Below are positions 1 to 10,930 of a stretch of DNA of 64,000 bases, piece by piece. The notes under the pieces are model-generated. The model was not told the DNA's origin. It worked only from the letters and a program-made list of their open reading frames with translations, and did not search any database. Source of the stretch: Scortum barcoo (taxonomy: Eukaryota > Chordata > Actinopteri > Centrarchiformes > Terapontidae); the NCBI GenBank assembly GCA_023238725.1, contig CM041553.1, positions 22,270,001 through 22,334,000 on the forward strand, given 5' to 3'. The stretch's first letter is position 1, and each line of letters begins with the position of its first letter. The position numbers and the translations under genes were made by a program.

Positions 1-1937
1 TACAACCTCTCATACAGACAGGACCGCACGCCAGAGGGACAGTACACATACATGCTGGAGCCGTGAGTACACACACACACACACACCTACCTACCTCAAC
101 TGTATGTTTCTGCGGTGTTGAAGGTCACTGCTCTTGTCCACACTGCGGTTCTCTGCGTGGAGGCTTAGAGAATAATCCCCTTAACACCCAGTGTGTTTGA
201 TGTTGGTGGCGTGGGAGCAGAGTAGGAAGCTGCAAAGCCTCACTGGTGGGATATAGGTGGATGGACCAACGGATGAAAGGATGGGTGAATGAAATCGGGA
301 GGAAGGAAGTTTAGAGAAAGCAGGAGCCATGTAAAATATCGAGGTGTATTCAAATAAAAGAGGAAAACTGAAAGGAGTGAGCAGAACTCAAACGTAGGCT
401 CCGCTTTAACTTGGGAGACCTTCATTCGTCTTGGACCCTAATTTTTTTTGTGCCTACCGAGGAGAGCAGAGACTCTGGGGTTGGTAGAAAGGGATAACCA
501 GCCGTGCGTCCCTGTCATGCCGGCCCAGGACGAGGAGCGAGGCTCCTTCCTGCAGGCTCGCTGTGATGAGGTGCTGGTCACCAACAACTGGGGCCTGCCT
601 CTCGTCTTAGCTCTGCTGGTGCTCCTACTGATCTACACCTTCCTGTACCTGCCCTCTCAGGCTCACCACAACACCTCGCTCTGATACCTCATGGAAAACA
701 AACATGTGGAACGCAGTATTGGATGTAAACATTAAATACACTGATACATCCCCCAGTCCCAATTTGATTGGACTATTCTTTTTTGTTTTTTGTTTTTGTT
801 TTTTGTTGATTGGTCAGACTGAGACTGAATTAGTGACGTTGCCTGGTTGTCTGAGGCTGTGAGTATACAGACATATGAAGAGGAAAAGGGCAAGATAGAT
901 GAAGAAAATTCACCTCAGTCTGTTTTTGGAGCCAAAAAGACCATTACCATTGTCTGTTGTCCTCTGATTATGTGTGAATACAGATTCTGCTATCTTAGCA
1001 ATAATATTTCTACTATCCTGTCATCAGAGAATACGTGTGTTTTGTTAAAAATTAATCCAACTCTAAGGTAGAAGTAAATGTAAGAAGGTTAAAGTTAATT
1101 AATTTCAACTAAGATTTACTGAAGTTTATGAATTAAACACAACGTGTAGTAAAAGCTTGATTCTGATAGCATATATGATGTGTTTGTTTGTGCTTCACAT
1201 CACTGACATTTTAGAGTGATACTTCCAATCAATAGTTCACATAATCATATATCTTATTTATCTTGTATTCGGGCATTGAATGAGAGTTTAGTGACACGTT
1301 GTGTGTGTGTGTGTGTGTGTCAGCGAGAGATGGGGATCAACTGTAAGAGGATTAAGGTTTTAGAGAATGACTGACAGATTCAGGGTTTTATTCCGAAAAA
1401 CATAAATCATGGCTCCAAAAGTGGAAGCTTTTTGTTATTTTGTTTGTCATCTGACAGGGTGGTGTTATGAGTGTGTGTGTGTGTTTAAATATGTTTGTTT
1501 TTGTAGTGCTTTGAACTTAGCGAGTGGATGTGTTTTTGCAGGCGTGTTGAGGAGGTGGTGAGGTTCCCGGGCCTTCCTCCACGCCGTCAGCTGACGTATC
1601 AGGCCAAACAAACCATCAGCAGAGAGATGGAGCAAGAGAAGATGAGGAGAGCCGAGCAACTGATGCTGCAACGAAACCCTGCAGTGGTGAGACTTTAAAT
1701 ACACTTGTTCCATCCAGCAGATGCAGATGTGGGGTTGTTCTATACAGTGCAGCCTGTAGAAAATCAGGTTGTCATGTGTGTTAATAATCTAATGTATTTA
1801 TAATCTGCTGTGTCTCTGTGGTGCAGAGAGAGGAAGAAAAAAAGAGCGCCGGTCCCAAACCAATCAGGAACCATCAGCAGAGGCTAGAGAACATTGTGAA
1901 ACAGACCACAGTGGAGACCAGGGTGAGACACTCAGAG

Positions 1938-1968
<31 letters not shown>

Positions 1969-3386
1969 TGTTTGTCTCTTAAATGACATTACACTGACAT
2001 TGATTTCCTGGAGATGTACCCTAACTTTAAGCACAACCGGTACACACCTAATCTCAACCATAAAATCCAAATATGATGATTTACCTTGTATGGACAAGCT
2101 TTTTAATCCTCACATGGGAAAGTAACTCTCTGTCATGGTGTATATGAGGGATAGGTCCTCAACGCTAATTGACTCTCTGGAAATGTCTTCAACCAGCACA
2201 TTTTCACACACACATTCTTAACGACCTGCAGTGTTGGTTACCAGGCGGCAAAGAGCACTAACAAGAGCTGATCATCTTTCCACACATGAAGTAGAATTAA
2301 ATGAATAAACCTCATGTTTGAGCTTGGATCTGAGTTTGTGCACACACAGAAGTAATGTTCTTAGTAGGTAACATCTCGTGTCCAACACAGAAAAGAGAAG
2401 AGGTTAAAGCACAGCTCGTGCAGAACATACACTATAACAGTGTTTTAAAGGTCATGGCATCCCAGTGGGTTTTCCACAAGACTCGTTGATTTCATTTCAT
2501 TTTTACATTTTCAAACATCAAAATGTAGGAATGATAAATTAGCATGATGAAAAACTGTAGTTATGCTTTTGCAAACATCAGTGACACGGCAGCCTCAGGC
2601 AGGTGAGTTTTCCAGGTACAGAAATATTGACTCTCAGAGCAAAGAGTTGTAATATTTGCTTAAAGAGCTGAAAGAGATGCTCATGCTTCTCAGCCCTCAA
2701 CACACTGAGATACTTTAGTTCAGTACTTATGTGGAAATATTCACACAGCCTGAAACTGCAGATTTCTTTCTCTTTTTTTTTGGTGGCCTATATTATTTCA
2801 CTTAATACTGATGTTTGTTACATATTTTACATTAATCTTATTTGATTTATGTTTTTAAAATAAATTCTGAGAACAGATACAACAGACGTACTAAAAATGA
2901 CTCCATGAATAATTGCGTGCATGAAAAGGGTCATGAAAGAAGTAGCAGTCAATTTGTGTGTCTTGCGTGCTCTCGCGGGGGATGTTACGCTGCTCAAGAT
3001 ATCTGAATAAACTTTATTTAGCAAAAGACAGTAACATGTCTGTCTTAAGTTCTCCTGTTTTTCCGCATGTTACTAAAGAGCTTCAGATTTGGCATTTTCT
3101 AATGGTTCTTTGGTTATTTGAGCATTCAGTTGATCAGAGAAGTGGCACAATCTCTATACCTTTTATCAAACTTGTATGTTAGTTGGTGTCTATAGGTGGG
3201 GCTAGAGAGGAACAGCCAGCTTCAGTTTTCACTTAACATCAGAGGCTCTCTGGGTGAGCTGCACCGTTATAATAGTTCAGTAATAGAGTGATAAGAGAAT
3301 GAGCCTCTAGAGGGCAGAAATGAGGACAATGAGAAGACACTGGGTTACAGTCCCTAATGGTGAAACTGGGAAATTAGGCTAATGAG

Positions 3387-3436
<50 letters not shown>

Positions 3437-5756
3437 ATTCATGTGATTGTTCATTGTTATTGACCTCGTTGCTGAGGACGGCGTGTTAGAAACTTCCTGA
3501 TTAACTTCATCCTCCCTGTCACTCTGTTTTTGTGTTCTGCAGCCGGAGGTGGATTTCTTCGGTCGAGCTGTCGCCCCCAAACCTCAGAGACCGCAGCCGT
3601 CCTCGGACACAGGTACTGTGTGACATTAGTGTAGCTCCGTTTATCACAAACCCTTCTGAGAACACAGGCTCTTCAGGGAAAAACACCTCAAGGCACATCA
3701 GGTCCAAGTACACCAGAGGTGATTACTGATGTGGGTTAAGTAACACTTCTAATTTAGAGCTCCCATGGCAGACTGGAGGCAGGAGATCTGGACTGTCAAC
3801 CATAGTAGAGCTACCTGCATTTTCCCACCATAATGTTGTATATCATATTTATGTTTGCAACATCAGAGACTGGACACACCTGATCTACAGCCTCCTTTTA
3901 ATACTAGCTAGTAGAATAAACAATTATCATATTTTATCTATATAGATTTAATGTTTAAAGCTGCCTAAATTACTTGGTTTGCTCCATTTATTTAACAAAA
4001 AGTTAATCATTGTGGCTCCAGAAACCTAATAAAAGTGAAAGAGGATTTTCTGTGGTTGGGTAGTTTTGTGTCACTGAAAACAAACGTGACAGCTGTGTTC
4101 AAATGCATCGCAGCTCCACGCTAAAAATAGCAAATTTGCATAAACAATAGAGGTCGTGAACAGAACTGGGTGGCTTGTTCTCTCTCCTCCATCATGGCCA
4201 CCTGCAGTAAATATTTTACAAAATAGTGTTTCCGCTTTGCATACAGCTTCAGAAAAGCCTTTCACTGTTCCTCTGTGACTAATGAATAATAACCCAAACA
4301 GTTGTTGCTTGTTTTTATGTAGTGTTTCTCATTATGCAACTTCCACCTTTAAACACGGAGAAAAGGCGAGTCTTACAAATACTGTTATTGTATATCTGGT
4401 AGCGACCATACTGTACATTTTACTCAGTTGATACTGTAGGCACTGATTCAAAAAAAGAAAAAGAAAACTGGTCCTTTTTAAAATGACTTCCTGAGAGCAC
4501 TGCTTCTACAGGAATTGATCGACAGGGTAATCAGGGTGGAAACGCAGAGCTGTGGTTGTTTTTAGTTCAAAACAGGCATAACAACCAGGTTCTGCTGACT
4601 GAAACAGGCAGAGCTCTAAACGCCTGTGTCCTAATCAGCTTGAAGATTAGCTGGAGTCCTACCAAATCTGCAACTTGAGATCATTTGCTCTCCTGTTAAA
4701 TTTGACATGTACTATTAAAGGAAACAAACACCATATGAGAGTGCAAGAGCCTAGAAACACAAATCTTATGTGACACAGGATGCTGCTACCATTCAGAGGG
4801 ACTGTGGTTGTGGAGATAATCGAACATCACTTTTCTCTTAATGCACTGATTGAAGTTAAGTCCCTGATGTACTCAGGGATGAGTGGAGTGCACTCGCTCT
4901 ATATATAAACTACAGTACAGCACATTTTGTTTCTGCATACGCCAGATTTTCACATATATATGTAGTTCGTATGCACAGTACATGTGATTAAAAAAAGGCA
5001 TCACACACTCTCAGGGTGATGTGAATGCAGAGAGGAGAATTTGTGTTAGCAGTAGAGCTTTAGTTAATGATTGTTTTTGTTATTGATAACTCAGTAGAAC
5101 CTGAGATGATGTTTTACAGATTTTCACCTCACATGAGATGGCTGCAAATCCTCACATCTGAGAAGTAATTTATTTGGCCACTTTAAATGATTAAACTGGA
5201 GCCAAATCGATTAGTGGATCAAATTAATCAGAAGCCATTTTTGGTAAACAATTAATGATTTAAGACCCACTTTAAGATAAAATGATCGAAACTCACTGGT
5301 TCCAGACTGTAAAATGTGAACATTTGCTGGTTTACGTACTCTTTTTATGTTAATAAACTGAATATCTTTGTGGTTTGGACAAAACAAGCGATTTGAGGAG
5401 ATGATACTGAGCTTTGGAAATTGACATTTTATAGACCAGTCATTTCATTTAGAAACAAACAACAAATAAAACATTTAACTTGTTTTCAATCACTTTCCTG
5501 TCAGTTAAGTATTTGATTAAGTGACAAAATGTCTGTGCACACGTCATGAGAACCAGTTAGTCCTCTCACCTTTTTAAAGTAGTCCCGTACTATATTAGAA
5601 AAATACCCACGATGCTGTTTTTGTTTGTCTTTAGGCGAGAAGTCTGCAGTTCTTTCTATAGGAACAGCAGTCGGCAACAGTGACGTTTGGTTCCGGTTCA
5701 ACGAGGGCATGTCCAACGCTGTCAGAAGAAATGTTTACATCAGAGAACTACTGTAA
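1..5756 (+). CDS. chtf18: Chromosome transmission fidelity factor 18, C-terminal exons (partial)
   Basis: CHTF18 is the large subunit of the alternative RFC clamp loader (CTF18-DCC1-CTF8) that acts on PCNA at replication forks and in sister-chromatid cohesion. Five exons with GT-AG borders and continuous phase are seen: 1-62 (cut by the window edge), 1542-1686, 1827-1922, 3543-3612 and 5635-5756. They encode the conserved C-terminal tail: YNLSYRQDRTPEGQY, then a PPRRQLTYQAKQ segment, a basic NHQQRLENIVKQ segment, DFFGRAV, and the terminal VWFRFNEGMSNAVRR motif known to contact CTF8/DCC1. The ATPase domain must lie upstream of the window. The stop (TAA) is at 5754-5756 and a poly(A) signal AATAAA lies near 5,835. 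The gene converges on gng13, the same neighbour as in human 16p13.3. Confidence 0.95.
517..684 (+). CDS. Possible 55-residue single-pass membrane micropeptide in a chtf18 intron
   Basis: An ATG-initiated ORF of 55 codons lies in the intron between the first two chtf18 exons in the window. It has a polar, acidic N-terminus (MPAQDEERGSF), then a strong hydrophobic span at about residues 28-46 (LPLVLALLVLLLIYTF), then a short polar tail with an N-glycosylation-like NTS near the end. An ATTAAA hexamer occurs about 50 bases after the stop. A pyrimidine tract and AG (about 440-470) lie just upstream and could be an acceptor. I do not recognise the family. It could be an alternative last exon of a neighbouring transcript, a nested gene, or a chance ORF. 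Confidence 0.35.
   Translation: MPAQDEERGSFLQARCDEVLVTNNWGLPLVLALLVLLLIYTFLYLPSQAHHNTSL
3389..3435. repeat. (TG)n microsatellite, about 23 units
   Basis: Uninterrupted GT run in the chtf18 intron just upstream of exon 3543-3612. Confidence 0.95.
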
Positions 5757-6169
5757 CCCCTGACACACACACACACACAAAAAACTCATTCTCATCATTA
5801 TTTTTTGTCCTGTGGTAAATGTAATCATCATCTGAATAAATCCCCCGAAAATCCAGCTCTTAAATTCAAAACAGTCTTTATTTTGATTGACAGTGTAAAG
5901 AGCCAATAAAAACGTGTTTTTGAACATTTCTCAGCAGTCCATCAAAACAAACCTCTAGAAAGCTACTCAGTGCTATACACTCACACACACACAGTAGTCT
6001 TCACATAAATTAAAAGCATTCAGGAGTCTCCCAATAAATAAACATAATAGCAATAATGTGTGTCTGTCTGTGTGTCTGAATGTGTGTGAATGGGAGAGTA
6101 AGTGAGTTAGTGCAGCGTGGCTGTGTGTGGGAGTGTGTGATTCTTTAAATGCATCCGTGATTGTGTGTG

Positions 6170-6207
<38 letters not shown>

Positions 6208-6210
6208 CCA
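5757..6210. other. Shared 3' UTR interval between convergent chtf18 and gng13
   Basis: About 450 bp separate the two stop codons. A plus-strand AATAAA near 5,835 serves chtf18. A minus-strand AATAAA (seen as TTTATT near 5,877) is suited to gng13. The two 3' ends therefore lie within tens of bases of each other. The rest is TG/CA-rich, with a (TG)n run at about 6,168-6,206. Confidence 0.6.
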
Positions 6211-6538
6211 TTAGAGGATCACACACTTGCCCTTCTCCACCCAGGGGTTGGCCCTCATCAGCTCCGGATTCAGAAATGGATCCTCGCACACACAACCCTC
6301 GATCCACTTCACCAGCCTACAAAAAAAAGGAAAAAAAAAACACACACAACCACACACATACATGTCCGTCAGCACGAATCTGATACCCGACACTTAAGAG
6401 AGCTTGTGTGTGTGTGTGTGTGTGGACAGTACACACTCACTCAGTAACGGTGATGGAGGATTTCTCTCTGTTGATTGCCAACTGGTACTGAAGGCTTTCC
6501 ACTTCTCTCCTCATCTGTGGAACGTCTAACTCCTCCAT
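6211..6538 (-). CDS. gng13: Guanine nucleotide-binding protein subunit gamma-13
   Basis: G gamma 13 pairs with a G beta subunit; in vertebrates it is known in taste, olfactory and retinal bipolar cells. Two coding exons, 6441-6538 and 6211-6316, splice in phase to 67 codons, the usual length. The protein starts MEELDVPQMRREVESLQYQL (coiled coil contacting G beta). It carries the DPFLNPELM..NPW motif of gamma subunits and ends in the CAAX box CVIL, whose final Leu predicts geranylgeranylation and membrane anchoring. The acceptor lies ten bases upstream of the ATG, so a non-coding exon must exist further up. Teleosts often keep two copies (a and b); which one this is cannot be told here. Confidence 0.95.
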
Positions 6539-6548
6539 GATGCTTTTG

Positions 6549-8705
6549 CTGCACACACACACACACAGGAAAAAGACACAACAGACTGAGGTTCGAGCAG
6601 ATTAAGAGTTCAGACACACAGATGTCACATCAAAAATTAGGTGGAATTGATTCAAATCTTCCTCTTCGAGTGTTTCTCTTCACTCTATTTGTATACTGCC
6701 TTAAAAAGTAAAAGAAGAACTCACTCGGCGGCACAGGAAGTGGTTGAAATATTTGCTGTAAAAATGCCAAGTTGACTCATTAATTGCGACAACATGTGTC
6801 CTAATGTGGGTAGGTTTTTTTTATTTTTAAAAAAGCTATTTTTACTACTTAAGTACTTCTAGTGAAAGCTTTCCTCTTATTTATTTCTACCCACGTATGT
6901 ACTGTAATAGTTGTTAACTGGGATACAAGAAGTTGTTCAAAGTGTAACTTAAAGGATAAAACGTTTCTTATTGTCAGCAGTACCCATAAAAAGACCAAAA
7001 CCAACAATATGTTAGTCTCTCTCAATAATTTCTACTCACTCCACACCCAGTTAAAAAAAGGAGAAGCTGTAAAAACTGACTCTTTTCAGTGGCGGATTAA
7101 TATAAATTTGGTCCTCTGTCATTTACAGCAGTAGGATGGTGTTTGTGGGTCGGACTTAAAATAAACTGCAGTGTGTGTTCATTGTAATGAAGGAACATGT
7201 CAGTCAGTGTAGCAGTGAGGCTCATTGATGTGTTTTAATAGCTTTTTGACAACAAAGAAGCGCTGTGGCTCAGGAATACACTGAATCAGGCTTTGACAAC
7301 ACTCGTTTGAAGGGGTCAATTCATTGATGGTTAAGGTCTATTAATGAGATTTATTGACTAAAGAATTTTTTTTTTTTAATCATTCAGATTTTAACAAAGT
7401 AAAAGTTTAGAGGTATTAAGCAGAACAATGTATTAAACGTATCAAAAGTAACACCCAGTTTATTAGGTACACCAAGCTAACACTAAATCAAGTGTAATAC
7501 AACAAACCTGCAATAAGTCCTTCACAAAGGTCAGTTTTTATTGCTACTGTTGATTCAACTGTGCAGGCATTTTGAAGGATTTAGTTTGTGACGCTGCTGA
7601 ACAGTAATGCATCATACCAACGGGCATCTCTATTATTTTGTACACACTATTCATTTCAGCGAGTGCAGGCTGAACAACAAACACCTCTCTGCATAAACAG
7701 TTTAAACAAATAGCTACTGATTATTACAGGGCGGTCAAGTCAGCTATAAATATATACTCATGTATGTATTTGCAACGAGTAACTGTCAGAGAAATGTAGT
7801 GGAGTAAAAGTAAGTACAAATACCTGGAAAGCACTTTGTTTTGATGTGTTTCTGTCCTTAAGAAGAAGTTACAGTCGCTGTCCCATGAATTTATAGCAGC
7901 ATCTCAAAATACTGAAGTACAATCTGGAGGTATTTCTACTCAACTTAAAGTACAATACTGGAGGAAGTACACTTTCTTTACATCTCTTGCTCCTCCAGTC
8001 CAACAAAGTCCTCCAGCTGTCTGCTGCCTTTTATTTCTACTTATTGTAAATTCTGACCCACCCTGCCACAGGCCACATTACAGCAGGGAGAGAGAGAGAG
8101 AGAGAGAGACTCAGACCAGATGAGGGTTCAGACCAACCATGGATCAGTTCAGTCAGTCTCTCTCTACTGGAAACACTCCTCCTCCTCCTCCTCCCTCCCT
8201 CCCTCTCCCTCTCTCTCCCCTTCCTCATCCTCTCTCATCCTCTTCATCTTTTTAATGGCTCCAAGTAAGTCGGCTGCCCGGTTTCCTCCACCACCACCAC
8301 CACCACCAGCAGCAGCCGCATCCATCCTGCTGGAGCCAGCTGTTCCAGCAAAAGGCCTTCATCATTTAATTATAACATCCTCCCGATGAGTTACAGCGGC
8401 AGCAGTCTCCATCATTGAGTGAGAGATCAGTGAGAGAGAGAGAGAGGGGGGGAGAAGAAGGAGAAGGAGAGGAGGAGGAGGAGGAGGGGTGTATTTCAGG
8501 CTCATCATCACACATTCACAGCAACATTAAGTCGCTCCTGGCACGAAGATTTGCAGATTGCTCCCCTCAAAACTGCAAAACAGCAGCTCAAACGCAGATG
8601 TGTCGTGGTTATTTAGAAACGCATAAACCTTCCTCTCCTCCCTCCTCCCTCCGTCCATCCATCCTCCTCCCCAACACACACACACACACACACACACTCT
8701 CTTAC
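6549..8705 (-). other. gng13 intron 1
   Basis: The first intron lies between the 5' UTR exon donor at 8,706 and the acceptor just upstream of the gng13 ATG. I see no gene. It holds AT-rich sequence, a reverse-oriented dispersed fish repeat at about 7,770-7,985, and GA/CT-rich and trinucleotide tracts at 8,090-8,500. Short ORFs here are low-complexity artefacts. Confidence 0.5.
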
Positions 8706-9130
8706 CGTCGGGCCTACCGGAGAGGACCATGCGGGTCGATTTTTACGCGCAGCCGGCTGATGGAGGATGCGGACGGGGGCTCTGACAGCAGCAGCAGCAG
8801 CAGAGAGTCGGCGGAGTTTCCCTCCTCCTGACAGACAGACAGACAGACAGATAGAGAGGAGTCCGGCTTCAGTGCAGGAAGGAGTAGAAGAAGAGGAGGA
8901 GGAGGAGGTGGGTCGGCTGTCCGCGGCGCACGGCACTCCCCTGCGCTCCTCTCTGGTAGCGACTGGATGCGGGATGCGCAGGGCGGGGACACGGAGCCCC
9001 GCCGCCCGGGTTTTGACAGTCAAACGAGGGCCGGAGCCGAGGACGCACCTGTATGGAAATCCGGACGCGCGCCGAGGCAGGAAGCACGCAAATGAGGACG
9101 CGCTCCGCAGGGAAAACAAGCCCGGAGTTA
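8706..9130 (-). promoter_or_regulatory. gng13: Likely gng13 5' UTR exon and GC-rich promoter block
   Basis: On the minus strand a strong donor (CGACG|gtaagag) ends a GC- and CpG-rich block at 8,706. This fits the missing 5' UTR exon of gng13, whose coding exon has an acceptor just before its ATG. CpG density is well above the flanks between about 8,700 and 9,130. The exon's 5' edge and the start site cannot be fixed by eye. A bidirectional promoter with an unknown plus-strand transcript cannot be excluded. Confidence 0.45.
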
Positions 9131-10045
9131 ATCCTCCTCTCAGATGACCGGAGCTGATGTCGCTTTCTGTGTTGGCACCCCAGAGACAACCCCACAACCC
9201 CCACCCTCAGTGCAGGGAGAGATGGGAGGTCCGTAAAAATAGACGTCTGAGTGCTGTATTCAAGTAGTTTCAAAAGATGTGGATTTATTGTCTTTTATTA
9301 TCTTTTATCTTGGGTTCTTCACGTATTCCCATTGATAATAATAATCATAATAATCCATCCATCCATCTTCTGTACCGCTTATCCTGTCTCACAGGGTCGC
9401 GGGGCATCATAATAATAATAATAAACTTTATTTGTGTAACCCCTTTCAAAACAAACTGCTTTACATGGTTAACACAGGACTGAAACATTACAGCTATATA
9501 AATTATATGAAGCACATCTGCGGGAGGTGAAAGCTCTCATTCTTCTCTCCAGGTGTCTCCAAGAGTCAAAATACAAGTCTGGAAGCTGCTTTTTCTCCCT
9601 CATTGACTGACCTATTTGAGAATGAGGGCTAATAAGACAACAAGGCACTTTAATGCGTTTTACATCAGTAGTGTTAGACAAAAGCACAGTTCTCTAATTT
9701 CAGTAATTGCTTTTTGGGAAATAATCCTCCTTTTTCTATTTCAAAATCCTAAGTCATGTAAAATATGTGAACATGTGTCACATTTATGGGGGTCAAACTT
9801 GTTGCAGATTGTGCTTTTTAGCTGTTTTTACACATCTAAAGTAAAAAAACAGGGCAGCTGTGTTCCTCTAGCAGAAGGTGAGTATGAACTCTGAATATCT
9901 GCCAAGTTCATGTAACTGATTAAATTCACATTAAGAACAAATCTTTTCAGGCAAATAAGCGAACTTGCTGACTTTAAGTCACATTATGGTTGGAAGTACT
10001 TAAAATACATAAAATGGTACCAAAGTTTTCCAGTAATGTCACAGA
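9131..10045. other. Intergenic, gng13 promoter to snoRNA host gene 3' end
   Basis: No gene is recognised. The stretch contains (ATA)n-type short repeats, an RTE-LINE 3'-tail-like fragment at 9,350-9,410, and a piece at 9,415-9,465 that resembles a common fish dispersed repeat (ACTTTATTTGTGTAACCCC type). Confidence 0.5.
9350..9410 (-). mobile_element. 3' tail of an RTE (Rex3-like) LINE, reverse orientation
   Basis: Tandem CCAT units followed by a CCGCTTATCC and GGGTCGCGGGG stretch match, in reverse complement, the usual 3' end of teleost RTE/Rex3 elements, which finish GGATAAGCGG then (ATGG)n. Only the tail is present, as expected for a severely 5'-truncated copy. The assignment rests on a remembered family pattern. 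Confidence 0.5.
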
Positions 10046-10344
10046 AGAGCACTCAAACAAAAGTTCAGAGTTTATTTAACAAATACAAGTTAATATTTTG
10101 ATGCAACAGCTTCAACATGATCTGAACACCCTGTTACTGTACGCTCCTTTATACATTGGAAACTTCTTTCTTCCTTCAGATTTGTTCTTTCAGCTCCTGA
10201 GCAGCAGCTTTCTGTCCAGTGACGACATCTGAATAAAGTCTAGATGCCTGAAAGAGATGAATGCAGATCAGACAAGAACAATCTATGATAGAAAAAGAAA
10301 AAAAAAAAAAAGACATATGATCGTATGTAGCCTCAGACAGAAGT

Positions 10345-10406
10345 TAGAATCAGGAGCAAGCAGCTCTCATATGAGGTGTCAGAAAATAAGTTATCATCAC
10401 TGGCTG
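10345..10406 (-). ncRNA. C/D-box snoRNA, SNORD60-like, copy in last host intron
   Basis: On the minus strand: C box GUGAUGA, D' box CUGA followed by CACCUCAUAUGA (C'-like), and D box CUGA. GUUA and UAAC at the flanks can pair as a terminal stem. The CUGACACCUC-UAUGA core is what I recall of SNORD60, reported to guide 2'-O-methylation of 28S rRNA. The guide segments differ from the other two copies. Confidence 0.75.
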
Positions 10407-10561
10407 TAACACACATGCATTATATACACACACAAATGTACCTTTGAACTGGATCCTCAGGATCATCTGATGAGTCAACCTGTAAAGAGAGAAGCTCTGT
10501 GTTAATTCACGTGAAGAAAGTTCACATGTATATGCATCTACTGTAGGTGCCTCAGAAAAAA

Positions 10562-10638
10562 AGTCGAATCAGGAGCTGGAGTTCAGCTGTCATAGTAGGT
10601 GTCAGAAAAGTTTATTTTAGTTTGTCATCACCGGCTGA
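10562..10638 (-). ncRNA. C/D-box snoRNA, SNORD60-like, middle copy
   Basis: On the minus strand: C box GUGAUGA (10625-10631), D' CUGA followed by CACCUACUAUGACA (C'-like), and D box CUGA (10569-10572). It is nearly identical to the copy at about 10,855-10,930 apart from the bases before the D box. It lies in the intron between host exons 10675-10757 and 10442-10479. Confidence 0.8.
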
Positions 10639-10854
10639 ACATTAGTCAAAAACCGACATGCTGCATCGACTCACCAGCTCTCAAATCCTGCAAAGGTCCT
10701 GGTCAGCAAAATCTTAAATCTCAGGATCTTTGTCCAGCCAGCTCCTCTTTGTCTTACCTGTAAGAGAAAAGAGTGTGCAGATAGATATTAGAGAAATGTG
10801 ACCAGTCTGAGGTGGACTGCACTGATACATCAACACTGGAGCCTCAGAATAAAG

Positions 10855-10930
10855 CTGGAATCAGGAGCTTGAGATCAGCTGTCATAGTAGGTGTCAGAAA
10901 AGTTTATTTTAGTTTGTCATCACCGGCTAA
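10855..10930 (-). ncRNA. C/D-box snoRNA, SNORD60-like, first copy
   Basis: On the minus strand: C box GUGAUGA (10917-10923), D' box CUGA (10894-10897), C'-like UAUGACA, and D box CUGA (10861-10864). It lies about 100 nt upstream of the acceptor of host exon 10675-10757. Near-identity with the middle copy points to recent duplication of an intron-exon unit. Confidence 0.8.

Noticed and set aside
3389..3580. Short frames over (CA)n runs here and at 6,107-6,393, 21,362-21,607, 31,545-31,954 and 36,457-36,852
   Set aside because: His-Thr or Cys-Val strings from dinucleotide repeats; at 6,211-6,316 and 31,590-31,735 only the true gng13 and caskin1 exons are kept.
8613..9273. Minus-strand frames of 194 and 134 codons and plus-strand 8,415-8,831
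   Set aside because: GC-rich and (CA)/(GAG) simple sequence at the presumed gng13 promoter/5' UTR; low complexity, mutually overlapping, no recognisable domain.
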